In this document: piece by piece, positions 41,350 through 51,500 of the stretch
Position numbering within the stretch: position 1 is the stretch's first letter
Layout of the letters: the number at the start of each line of letters is the position of its first letter
NCBI GenBank assembly: GCA_029259695.1
Contig: JAJDEQ010000099.1
Span: 1 to 61,929, forward strand
Source: Planctomycetota bacterium
GTDB taxonomy: Bacteria; Planctomycetota; B15-G4
Direction of reading: 5' to 3'
Length of the DNA: 61,929 nucleotides
Notes under the pieces: generated by a model
Seen by the model: the letters and a program-made list of their open reading frames with translations, nothing else
Database searches by the model: none
What the model was told of the DNA's origin: nothing
Program-made: the position numbers and the translations under genes

Positions 41350-41677
41350 GGGGCCGTACGGCCCTGATCGTGCCCATCGTCGGCGATTCTCGCAGGCCAG
41401 GGGACCCGGGTGCGAGGGGCCTTGGACACGTCATCGGCGCACGCGCCGCTTCAAGACCGCCGACGCCCCCTGCCGACAGGAGTCGGAGGCGGGCTCCGGT
41501 CGGCCCGGGCCGGCCGCGAAACGCGCCCGTACCCACGTCAGCCACTATGCGCTTTTCGACCCTCTGCGGTACTCTCTAACGTCGAATCCGGGGCTTCGCA
41601 TGTGTCTCCACCTCCCCCTCCGCGTGCCGGGCCCTGGCACTCCCTCACAATCCCGAAACCTCCGGTGAGTCCGTGAC
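41350..41677. other. 328-base divergent promoter gap before the first giant protein gene
   Basis: No convincing gene is present. The AT-richer part near 41540-41600 (for example TACTCT near 41569) could hold promoters for the rightward gene, and CACAAT lies about 30 bases before its ATG, but neither has a good -35 partner. Short frames here are not supported. Confidence 0.5.
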
Positions 41678-44600
41678 ATGAGAAGGGTCGCGTTCTGTCT
41701 CTTGCTTGGCCTGGCGACGCTCCTGGCCGCAAGTGCCCCCGAAGCCGCTGGACAGGCCACGCTCTACGGGACCGGCTGCGCCGGGTTGAACCCCGAGCCG
41801 GCCATCTTCCACACAGGCTCCACCACCCCGCTGCACTTCGGGACGGTGAACCTCGCCGGCGCCCCGCCGTTCGCAACCGTGGTCGTGCTGATCGGCACGC
41901 AGAACCAGAACGTGGGGGCGGCCCCGATCCCGGTCGACCTGAGTTCCATCGGCGGCGTGGCCGCGGGCTGCCTGCTGTGGACCGACCCCTTCTTCGTGAA
42001 CCCGTTGATCGTGATCAACGCCGACGTGAACGGCGAGGTCGCCTTCTCCTTTGCCACTCCGGCCGGCGCCGGAGAGGACCTGTACTTCCAGTGGGCTGTG
42101 ACGGAGCAGATCGCGCCCCTGAGCGTGACGCTCACGCAGGGCCTGCACATCCACATCACCGCCGTCGCCGAGCCGTCGGTGGCGTCCATGTCGTTCCCCG
42201 CGACCACGGTCGGTGACGAGTCGGCGGCGCAGACCGTCACCTTCACCAACAACACCGACGCGTCGATCGAGATGACCGACGTGATCGTCGTGGGCGACCC
42301 CGGCTTCAACGCGGCGTTCGACCTGTCGACGCCGATCGTCGTCCCGCCCGGGGGCACGACCGACGCCCAGGTCACGTTCATGCCCAACAGCGCCGGTGAA
42401 CGCAGCGCGACGCTGCAGGTCATCCAGAACGGGTTGCCCTCCGGCTTCAACCCGACCGAGGTCAGCCTGACCGGCGTCGGCCTCGGCCCCGCGGGCAGCG
42501 AGGTGCTGGTCAACGCCGGCGGACCGCAGTACGTGGACACGCTGTTCCAGGTCTGGTCGTCCGAGTTCGGAGCCACCGGCGGCGAGTTGCAGACGGACGC
42601 CACCGTGGTGACCGGCACGACCGACCCCACCCTGTACCAGACGTTCCGCAAGGGCCCGTCGTTCAGCTACGACTTCGACGTCCCCAACGCCAACTACGAC
42701 CTCACCCTGCACCTCGCCGAGACGCGTTTCTCGCAGGTGGGTGATCGCGTGTTCGACGTGAGCGTGGAGGGTGCGACGCTGGTCGACGACCTCGATCTCT
42801 TCGCCACTGTCGGCGCCGACGCCGCCCACGTCCTGGTGCTGCCCGTGACCGTGGCCGACGGCCACCTCGACATCGACTTCCTCGGCGAGACCTCCAGCGA
42901 CGCGATCATCCACGCCATGGAGATCCGCTCGCGCTTCGCCGTCGCTTCGCTCGACCAGACCAGCCTGGACTTCGGCACCCTGGCCCAGGGCGGCAGCCTG
43001 ATCATCAACGTCGAGCTCGAGAACGTCGGCAACGACGACCTGGTGCTCGACACGATCGACTTCAACGTGACGACGGGTGCCGGTCACGAGTTCATCGCGA
43101 CCGTCGCCGGCGTGCCCTACAGCGGGCTCGAGACGAGCTCCAGCACACCGGTCGCCCCGACGCTCGTGCTGGCCCCCGCCGCCACCGCCATGATCCCGGT
43201 GGAATTCGCGCCCACCGAGCACCTCAACAACAACGTCGACATCGTGCTCAAGGGCAACTTCGACCCGGTCACGATCAACTGCGTCGGCGCCGGCGGCCAG
43301 GAGGGTGACCCCTTCATGCACGTCGTGATCGAGGCCGACGCACTGGTCGTGGACTACGACGAGACCGGCGCCGAGAACATCTTCCTCAAGGGCATCGACT
43401 CCCACACCCACGAACCCGGCCACGAGCTGGTCAGCTTCGAGTGGAAGGAAGGCCCGACAAGCCTCTCGACCAGCGCCAACGTGGTGTTGCCCTTCCCGCT
43501 CGGACCGCACACCGTCTCGCTGACCATCACCGACGACAGCGTGCCGGCGCGCGAACTCACCGACACCTGGGACTTCGAGGTGATCAACCCCGACGAGATC
43601 CCGGGCGTGCTCGCGTTCTACTACACCAGCGGCGCGAACCCGGTCGAGCCCCTGTTGGACGCCGTGCCCGCCACGGCCGACTACGCCGAGGTGCGCACCG
43701 CAATGCACGTCGTGGACGAAGGCGGCGTGGGCGGTTCGCCGTTCAGTGAGTCCGTCATGGTGCGCCTGATGGGCGTGATCGACGTGGCCACCGCGGACAC
43801 CTACGAGTTCGACGCGGTGGGCGGCACCGACACGCGCCTGGAGATCAACGGCGTGCCGTACACGGCGTTGACCCCGATCGCGCTCGCATCCGGCCTCAAC
43901 TCGGTGGAAGCCCGCTTCGCCGTGGCCAACCTCTCCAACCTGCCGCTCGAGGTGACCATGGCCGTCACCGGGTTCGCGCAGGCCCCCATCCCGGCGGCGG
44001 ACCTGACCCACGATGCGACCCTCGAAGCGCCGGTGATCAACACCATGCCGACCGAGGGCATCACCCTGGGCGGCAACCGCATCGTCATGGAGGGCTTCGG
44101 CTTCTTCCCCGACAACGACGTCACGGTGCACTGGGGCGCCACCGACCTCGTGCTGGCGAACTTCGTCTCGCTCGACGCCGACGTGATCGAGTTCTTCTCG
44201 CCGCCCCACGCTGCCGGCGTGATCCAGGTGACGGTGGAGACGTCCCGCGGTACGAGCAACGCCTTCTCGTTCACCTACGACGAAGCCGCCACGCCGCCGA
44301 TCAACTTCACGATGACCAGCCCGGTCAGCGTGAACAACCCGACCTGCGGCGTCTGGGGCCCGGACAACCGGCTGTACGTGGCGCTGCGCAGCGGCGAGAT
44401 CCTCGCCGTCGACTTCGACGAGGACTACAACGTCCTCAGCCAGACGACCTATCCCGGCGTCTCCGGTTTCGACGGCCAGCCGATCGAAGCCCACGAGATC
44501 CTGGGCCTGGCGATCAACCCCTACGACCCGCCGAGCCCCGTGCGGCTCTACGTGGCCCACTCGGAGCTGTTCGCCCAGGGCGGTGACATCTTCACCGGCA

Positions 44601-46738
44601 CCTCGCCCTATCCGGGTCAGGTCAGCGTGCTCGAGGGTCCGGACTTCGACTACTTCCTCGATCCGCAACCGCTGATCACCGGCCTGCCCGTGTCGAACCA
44701 CGACCACGGCGTGAACGGCATGGACTTCGACAACAACGGCGACCTGTTGATCGCCGTGGGCGGCAACACGAACGCCGGCATCAAGTCGGCCAAGATGGGC
44801 GACCTGCCCGAGTCCCCGCTGGCGGGCGCGATCCTCAAGGCCGCCACGTCGCGACCGGACTTCAACGGCGTGCTCACCTACAACGAGACGATCGGCGGCG
44901 CGCCCAACAACGACCAGGTCTTCGGTGACATCGTCGACGTGGCCCCCGGGTCCCACGTGACCGTGCACGCCTCCGGCCTGCGCAACCCGTACGACCTCGT
45001 CTTCACCACCTGGGGCATGCTGTATTGCACCGACAACGGCCCCAACAGCAGCTTCGGCCCCGAGTCGATCGACTGCTCCACGGTGGGCCAGGGGGTTGGC
45101 GGCGCCGACGAGTTGCTGCTGGTCGAGTACGACAACTACTACGGGCACCCGAACCGCGCGCGGGGGCGCACCGACGCACGTCAGTGCACCTACCACAACC
45201 TCAACAGCGACTCGGTGCCCGGCGTGTACAGCCCCCCGATCGCCAACCTGAGTTCGTCCACCGACGGCATCATGGAGTACCGTTCGACGGCCTTCCTGGG
45301 CCAGTTGTACGGCGACATCATGGTCGAGAAGTGGAACAACCCGGTGAAGCGCGTGGTGCTGTCGACGGACAAGCGCTCCGTGCTCTCCAGCGAGAACCTG
45401 TCGCCCAACCTCTCGTCGCTCGACGTCGTGCAGGCTCCGGGCGGCGTGATCATCGGGATGGACTACTCCACCGACGTGATCAGCGTGCTGATCCCCGATG
45501 ACCTCGCGGCGGTCCTGCCGGTGACGGCATACGACATCTTCCCCTGGCGCGCACCCGCGTCGGGCGGCGGCACGTTCACCATCGGCGGTCACAACTTCGT
45601 GCCCGACCCGGGGCAGAACACGGTCACCATCGGCGGCATCTCCGCCACGGTCACCGCCGCCACCGACCAGCGCATCGAGGGCATCATCCCGGCCAACCTG
45701 TCGCCCACAACCGACCTGCTCGACGTCACGGTCACCTCGGGCGGCGTGCCCTCGACGATCCCCGCCTCGTTCCGCTACCTGTTCGAGCCCGCCGGGAACG
45801 AACCGGGCCGCTGGAACACCGCATCCTCCATGCCCGACAACCTGGGTGAAGTGGCGGCGGGCATCATCGACGGCATCCTGTACGTCGTCGGCGAAGGCAC
45901 CACCAAGACCTACGCCTACGACATCGAGGACGACAGCTGGGACGACACGCTCGCCGTGCGTACCTTCGCGGGCAGCCACCACGCCGCCGAGGTGTACGAC
46001 GGCAAGCTGTACCTGATCGGCGGCCTCGACAACGGCGCCGACGGCAAGGTCCAGATCTACGACCCGGTGCTCGACAGCTGGAGCGCAGGCACGGACATGC
46101 CGTGGGCAGGCGGCTCGGTCAGCACGGCCCTGCTCGACGGGCTGATCTACGCGGCCGGCGGCATCGTGGGCAGCCAGACCGTGGACAACACGGCCAGCTA
46201 CGATCCGGTGCTCGACAGCTGGACCGCTCTGGCCAGCGTGCCCATGGGCAAGGGGCGCAACCACTCGGCGGCGGGCACGGACGGTCAGTACTTCTGGGTC
46301 TTCGGCGGTCGCGGCTTCGGCAGCGGCCCGGGCAACTTCCCCGCCGACGGATTCGACAGCGTGCAACGCTACGACCCGCTCGCCGACACGTGGGAGACGA
46401 GCGACAACGACGGAGCCCCCCCCGGCGGCCCCACGCTCACCCCGGTGCCGCAGAACCGCGGCGGCATGGGCAAGGCGGTCTACTTCCGGGACGAATTCTA
46501 CGTCTTCGGCGGCGAGACCCAGAACGACCCGGGTGGCAACGCCAATGCCAACCTGACCTACGACCGCGTGGACGTCTACGACCCGGCCACCAACAGCTGG
46601 CGCCTCGAGGCCGAGATGCCGGTGGGTCGACACGGGATCTTCCCCGTGATCTACCAGGGGCGGGTGTTCGTGGCCGGCGGCGGTCCCAACAAGGGGCCGA
46701 GCCAGTCCAGCTTCCACCACGTGTACACGCGCCAGTAG
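41678..46738 (+). CDS. Giant exported multidomain protein (malectin, PA14-like, two propellers)
   Basis: The 1686-residue protein has a signal peptide (1-25), then in order: a secretory module of planctomycete style (27-162, with PIPVDLSSIGG and LYFQWAV), a choice-of-anchor D domain (165-270), a malectin-like domain (275-420; VNAGGPQYVD, LHLAETRFSQVGDRVFDV), a second choice-of-anchor D domain (422-540), an Ig/PKD-like domain (545-640), a PA14-like domain (641-770), IPT/TIG (785-868), a sugar-dehydrogenase-like propeller (875-1255; GLRNPYDLV, CTDNGPN, NYYGHPN), a second IPT/TIG (1270-1365) and a Kelch propeller (1375-1686). All point to extracellular carbohydrate binding or adhesion; enzyme activity is unproven. 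No sorting signal is evident at the C-terminus. Confidence 0.88.
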   Translation: MRRVAFCLLLGLATLLAASAPEAAGQATLYGTGCAGLNPEPAIFHTGSTTPLHFGTVNLAGAPPFATVVVLIGTQNQNVGAAPIPVDLSSIGGVAAGCLLWTDPFFVNPLIVINADVNGEVAFSFATPAGAGEDLYFQWAVTEQIAPLSVTLTQGLHIHITAVAEPSVASMSFPATTVGDESAAQTVTFTNNTDASIEMTDVIVVGDPGFNAAFDLSTPIVVPPGGTTDAQVTFMPNSAGERSATLQVIQNGLPSGFNPTEVSLTGVGLGPAGSEVLVNAGGPQYVDTLFQVWSSEFGATGGELQTDATVVTGTTDPTLYQTFRKGPSFSYDFDVPNANYDLTLHLAETRFSQVGDRVFDVSVEGATLVDDLDLFATVGADAAHVLVLPVTVADGHLDIDFLGETSSDAIIHAMEIRSRFAVASLDQTSLDFGTLAQGGSLIINVELENVGNDDLVLDTIDFNVTTGAGHEFIATVAGVPYSGLETSSSTPVAPTLVLAPAATAMIPVEFAPTEHLNNNVDIVLKGNFDPVTINCVGAGGQEGDPFMHVVIEADALVVDYDETGAENIFLKGIDSHTHEPGHELVSFEWKEGPTSLSTSANVVLPFPLGPHTVSLTITDDSVPARELTDTWDFEVINPDEIPGVLAFYYTSGANPVEPLLDAVPATADYAEVRTAMHVVDEGGVGGSPFSESVMVRLMGVIDVATADTYEFDAVGGTDTRLEINGVPYTALTPIALASGLNSVEARFAVANLSNLPLEVTMAVTGFAQAPIPAADLTHDATLEAPVINTMPTEGITLGGNRIVMEGFGFFPDNDVTVHWGATDLVLANFVSLDADVIEFFSPPHAAGVIQVTVETSRGTSNAFSFTYDEAATPPINFTMTSPVSVNNPTCGVWGPDNRLYVALRSGEILAVDFDEDYNVLSQTTYPGVSGFDGQPIEAHEILGLAINPYDPPSPVRLYVAHSELFAQGGDIFTGTSPYPGQVSVLEGPDFDYFLDPQPLITGLPVSNHDHGVNGMDFDNNGDLLIAVGGNTNAGIKSAKMGDLPESPLAGAILKAATSRPDFNGVLTYNETIGGAPNNDQVFGDIVDVAPGSHVTVHASGLRNPYDLVFTTWGMLYCTDNGPNSSFGPESIDCSTVGQGVGGADELLLVEYDNYYGHPNRARGRTDARQCTYHNLNSDSVPGVYSPPIANLSSSTDGIMEYRSTAFLGQLYGDIMVEKWNNPVKRVVLSTDKRSVLSSENLSPNLSSLDVVQAPGGVIIGMDYSTDVISVLIPDDLAAVLPVTAYDIFPWRAPASGGGTFTIGGHNFVPDPGQNTVTIGGISATVTAATDQRIEGIIPANLSPTTDLLDVTVTSGGVPSTIPASFRYLFEPAGNEPGRWNTASSMPDNLGEVAAGIIDGILYVVGEGTTKTYAYDIEDDSWDDTLAVRTFAGSHHAAEVYDGKLYLIGGLDNGADGKVQIYDPVLDSWSAGTDMPWAGGSVSTALLDGLIYAAGGIVGSQTVDNTASYDPVLDSWTALASVPMGKGRNHSAAGTDGQYFWVFGGRGFGSGPGNFPADGFDSVQRYDPLADTWETSDNDGAPPGGPTLTPVPQNRGGMGKAVYFRDEFYVFGGETQNDPGGNANANLTYDRVDVYDPATNSWRLEAEMPVGRHGIFPVIYQGRVFVAGGGPNKGPSQSSFHHVYTRQ

Positions 46739-46907
46739 GGCGCACCGGCTCCACCGCGGGCCCTGGTGTTCATCTCGGCGCGCCGGCCTTAGACTAGGCG
46801 CGGCGTCCTTCCTCGGCATGCGCCGACCCGGGCGGGTCGGTGGTCGCGCGCACTCGCTGCGCGGCCTTCGCGCTCATGCCGTTGCGGACGGACGCGGCGG
46901 GGCCACC

Positions 46908-48311
46908 ATGACGCGCGCACCTTCGACCTGTTTCCACACCGTGACTCTCGGACTGGCGCTGCTGGCACTGCCGGCGAGTCTCGGCGCCCGGACGCACCAA
47001 CCGGCGGACGATCTCTCCGTCGACCTCGCCCAACCGTCCCTGCGCGTCGAGCTCGGGCGACAGGTCCGCGCCGATCAAGGTCCGCTGATCTTCGAGAGCC
47101 CGGCCACGGGCGTGGCGGTGGCGCACGTGATCGAGCTCGTCAACGCCGGCACCCAGCCGCTCGTGCTGCGAGCGATCGATGTCCAGGGCGTCGGCTTCGA
47201 GGCCGCGCCGCTCGACTCGTTGCCACTGGACTTGCCGCCCGCGGCCAGCGCCAGCGTGCTCTCGAGCTTCACCCCGTCGGCACCGGGGACGGCCCACGGC
47301 AGCCTGCGCCTGTTCCTCGACGAGACCGACGCACCGACCGCCCGGCCAGTGATCGTCGACTTCGTCGGCCGCCGCAGCGCGCCCGTCCCCCAGCCGAGCG
47401 AGTGGACCAGCGCGCCGCCGCTCCCGCTCCCCGTCGGAGAAGTGGCCAGCGCGCTCATCAGCAACGTGCTCTACGTCGTCGGCGACATGAGCCAGCGCAC
47501 GTTGGCCTACGACATCGCTGCGGGGGCCTGGGACGACACCCTGGCCCACCGCCCGTACGTGGGCCATCACCACGCCGCCGAGGTGTACGACCAGAAGCTG
47601 TACCTCATCGGCGGCCTCGACGGCGGCGCCGCCGGTCGCGTGCAGATCTACGATCCGGTCGGCGACAGCTGGTCACTGGGAGCACCCATGCCCTGGGCCG
47701 CCGGCGCCGCGTCCACCGCGTTGATCGACGACAAGATCTACGTTGCCGGCGGCATCGTGGCATCGACCACGGTGGACAACTGCGGCGCGTACGATCCGCG
47801 CGCCGACAGTTGGACCATGCTCGCCAGCACGCCCAGCGAGAAGGGCCGCAACCACGCCGCCGGCGCCACCGACGGCGAACGCTTCTTCATCTTCGGGGGA
47901 CGCGGCGTGGGCAGCGGCGTCTGCAACTGCGTGGCCAACGGCTTCGACAGCGTGCACATCTACGACCCCGACACGGACACCTGGGATTCGACGGAACTCC
48001 CGGGCTCGACCCTCGCGCGTCTGCCGCAGGGCCGGGGTGGCATGGGCCGCGCGGTCCACCTCGACGGCGAGTTCTTCGTGTTCGGCGGCGAGACCAAGGA
48101 CGGGCCGGGGGCCAATCAGGACGGCGTCTACAACCGCGTCGACGTCTACGACCCGGTGAGCAACACCTGGCGACCGGAGCTGTCCATGCCCACCGCGCGC
48201 CACGGCATCTACCCCGTCGCGCGCGGGCTCGACATCTACATCGCCGCCGGGGGCACCGACTCGGGATTCAGCGGTTCGACCGCTTTCGAGATCTTCACCC
48301 CCAGCGACTGA
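46908..48311 (+). CDS. Exported Kelch-repeat protein
   Basis: The 467-residue protein has a signal peptide (cleaved near SLGART), an N-terminal choice-of-anchor D-like domain (about 40-150; HVIELVNAGTQPLVLRAIDV) and a Kelch beta-propeller (about 160-467) with repeats such as KLYLIGGLDGGAAGRVQIYD, KIYVAGGIV, RFFIFGGRG and EFFVFGGET. The propeller is closely related to that ending the giant protein just upstream (shared HHAAEVYD, KGRNH and GFDSV segments), so it probably arose by local duplication. Start ATG 46908 gives the clean signal peptide; earlier in-frame codons add residues without a signal. Confidence 0.87.
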   Translation: MTRAPSTCFHTVTLGLALLALPASLGARTHQPADDLSVDLAQPSLRVELGRQVRADQGPLIFESPATGVAVAHVIELVNAGTQPLVLRAIDVQGVGFEAAPLDSLPLDLPPAASASVLSSFTPSAPGTAHGSLRLFLDETDAPTARPVIVDFVGRRSAPVPQPSEWTSAPPLPLPVGEVASALISNVLYVVGDMSQRTLAYDIAAGAWDDTLAHRPYVGHHHAAEVYDQKLYLIGGLDGGAAGRVQIYDPVGDSWSLGAPMPWAAGAASTALIDDKIYVAGGIVASTTVDNCGAYDPRADSWTMLASTPSEKGRNHAAGATDGERFFIFGGRGVGSGVCNCVANGFDSVHIYDPDTDTWDSTELPGSTLARLPQGRGGMGRAVHLDGEFFVFGGETKDGPGANQDGVYNRVDVYDPVSNTWRPELSMPTARHGIYPVARGLDIYIAAGGTDSGFSGSTAFEIFTPSD

Positions 48312-48489
48312 GCCGCGACGGCGCGACGCGGTCGCCGAGAGCGCGCGCGCCGGCCCGTCCGCAGCGGATTGCCGACCCCCGGGTCGCAACTCCCAACGCT
48401 CGTCCCGGCGCACAGAGATCCGTCGTACCGATGACCCAGACCGGGACGAGCATCTCCGCGTCACGCACGCCGATGCGCTCGACCTCGGA

Positions 48490-48495
48490 TATGAT
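48490..48495 (+). promoter_or_regulatory. -10-like box directly before the second giant protein gene
   Basis: TATGAT ends eight bases before the ATG at 48504, with no room for a Shine-Dalgarno sequence, so a transcript from it would be leaderless or nearly so. No matching -35 hexamer is visible. Confidence 0.35.
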
Positions 48496-48503
48496 CCGAC
48501 ACC

Positions 48504-51500
48504 ATGATCGGCTCCTCTCGCGTCGTGCTGTTGCGCACGTTGGTCGCCGCCCTCGTCGGACTGTGGGCGGCCGTGTCTCCCTTGGCACCCACGGCTGCGG
48601 CTCAGGGCGGGCCGCCGTACGTGACCTACGGCTCCGGCTGTAGCGGCCTGTTCCCCGAGCCCACGATCAGCTTCGGTGGTTCGCTGATCCCCGGGCAGTT
48701 CGCCAACGTGCGCGTCGAAGGCGCGCAGCCCAACGGCTTCCTGGTGCTGCACATCGGCTTGTCCGACAGCACCTCGCCTTGGGGGCCCCTGCCGCTGGAC
48801 CTGTCGGCGCTGGCCGGCGTGAACCCCGGCTGCTCCCAGTTCAGCTCCGCCAACTACATCTTCATCTTCAACGCGGACTCCAACGGCCACCTGCAGATGG
48901 GCTTCAAGGTGCCCTTCAACGTCGGCTCGGACATGTACTTCCAGTTCTTCGTGGTGGAGCAGCTCGAGCCGCTCAGCGTGACCACCACGCCGGGCGTGCA
49001 CGCGTCGTGGTTCAGCAACAGCAACCTGCACGTGGTCATGCTCACGCCCGAGTACGTGGTGGACTACGACGAGGACGGCGTGGAGACGGTGGTCCTGGAC
49101 GGCTCGGACTCGCACACCCACGAGGTGGGACACCTGCTGACCGAGCACCGCTGGCGCAGCGGCGGCGACGTGCTCTCGAACGTGGCCGTGGCCCAGGTGC
49201 CCCTCGCCATCGGCGAACACGAACTCAACCTGACCATCACCGACGACAACACGCCGGCCCACACCCTGCTCGACACGACGAGCGTGCGCGTGGTCCCGCC
49301 CACGGCGGTTCCCGGTGTGAACGCCCGCTATCACGACGTGACCGGGGGCGACCCGACCACGTTGCTCGACGCCCCACCCGCCACGGCCGAGTGGATCGAG
49401 CTGCGTGATGACTTCAGCGTGTCCGACGAAGGTGGCGTCGTCGGCGGCTCGCCCTTCGTGGACGACGTGCTCGTCGTGCTGGACGGCGCCTTCGAACTCA
49501 CCGCGGGCGGCACGTTCGACCTCGCGGCCCTGGGCGGCGTCGACCGGCGCCTGTTCCTGAACGGCGCCCCTGTCGTGGGCCCGGAGATCCTGTCCCCCGG
49601 CACGCACGAGGTCGAGGCGCGCTTCGCCCTCACCGATCTCGGGCAACTGCCGCTGCTCGTGACGCTCAGCCAGGGCGGCTCACCGGTCGACGACCTCGTG
49701 CTCACCCACGACGAAACCGGCAGCGTCCCGGTGGTCAACGCGATCACGCCGAACAGCGGCACGAGCGCCGGTGGCAACGCGATCGTGATCGAGGGCCGCG
49801 GCTTCTTCCCCGAGCAGGACGTGGTGGTCCACTGGGGCAGCGTGGACCTGACTTGGATCGACGGCATCGACATCGATGCCGACCGCATCAGCTTCAGTTC
49901 GCCGCCCCACCCGGCCGGTCTGCTGTCCGTCACGGTCGAGAGCCCCGGCGGCATCAGCAACGCGCGCAGCTTCGACTCCAGCGACAGCGGTCCGGTGCCG
50001 GTGAACTTCACCAGCAGCTCGCTGGTGGCGATGGACGGCCCCACGGCGGGCGCCTGGGGCCCCGACGGCCGCTTCTACGTCACCACCATCAGCGGCGAGT
50101 TGAAGGCCCTGACCTACACCGACGATCTCACGCTGCTGCAGGTCGATACCTACACCGGCGTGAGCACGGACACGAACTTCAACTCCCTGGGCATCGCCTT
50201 CAACCCGTTCGATCCGCCCACGCCCGTGCGGGTCTACGTCGCCCAGAGCCTGATCGCCGCCGACGGCGGCGGCACACCTCCCGGCTTCTCGACCTACTGG
50301 GGTGAGGTCAGCGTGCTCACCGGCCCCGACTTCGACGACCCGCAGCCGCTCGTCACGGGTCTGGCCCAGCCCAACACGCCGCACGAGATCAACGGCATCG
50401 CCTTCGACAACAACGGCGACCTGCTCATGCTCAGCGGCGCCTGCACCAACGCCGGCGTGCCCTGGGTGACGATCGGCGATCTGCCCGAGTCGCCCCTGAG
50501 CGCCTCGATGCTCAAGGCGGCGACCTCGCGGCCCGACTTCTCAGGCGCCGTGAGTTACGTCGAGACCGACACCGGCCTGCCCAACCTCGACCAGCGCTTC
50601 GGGGGCATCGTGGACGTCGCACCGGGCAGCCACGTCGACGTCCACGCCCACGGCCTGCGCAATCCCTACGACCTCGTGGTGACGACCTCGGGACGGGTCT
50701 ACGCCACCGACAACGGCCCCAACGCCACCTTCGGGCCCCAGTCCACGGGCCCCGACAGCGAGGCCCTGCACCCCAACGAGCCCGACGAGATCAACCTGAT
50801 CGAGGCCGGCAACTACTACGGGCACCCCAATCGCAACCGCGGGCGCAGCGATCCACGCCAGAACATCTACCGCGGCCCCAGCGTGAACTCCCTGCCGGAC
50901 GAGTTCACCCAGGCCCTGGTGAACCTGCCCAGTTCGGTCGACGGGCTGACCGAGTACCGCAGCCGGGCGTTCGGCGGCCAGATGCGCGGCGAGCTCATCG
51001 CCCAGAAGTGGATCGGCCCGGCGTACCGCGTGCGGCTCTCGGCGGACGGTCGGCGCGTCGAATCGGTGCTGCCGGTCACCCCCACCACCAACGCCCTCGA
51101 CATCGACATGGCGCCGGGCGGCGGGTTGGTGGCGACGAACTACACCACCAACGTGATCCAGGCCCTCCGCACCGTCGACCTGGGCGCGGGCAGCGCCATG
51201 CGGGCGCTCGACATCACGCCCTGGCGCGGCGTCGACACCGGCGGCACGCCCTTCGTCATCGGCGGCGAGAACTTCGGCAACCTCGGCAACACGACGGTGA
51301 CCATCGGCGGCCTGCCCGCCACGCTGAGCGACGTGCGCCCCACGCGCATCGAGGGCATCACCCCGGTCCAACCGGCCACGAGCACCGCGCTGCTCGACGT
51401 GGTGGTCGACAGCGACGGCCAGCTGGACAGCATCGACGGCGCCTTCCGCTACCTGTTCACACCCGCCGGCAACGAACCGGGACGCTGGGACAGCGTGCCG

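Noticed and set aside
41645..46819. A 1724-codon open frame antisense to the first giant protein gene
   Set aside because: It is a mirror effect of strong third-position G/C bias, which removes stop codons on the opposite strand. Its translation is His/Val/Arg/Gly-rich with no domain, while the sense strand has a signal peptide and clear modules.
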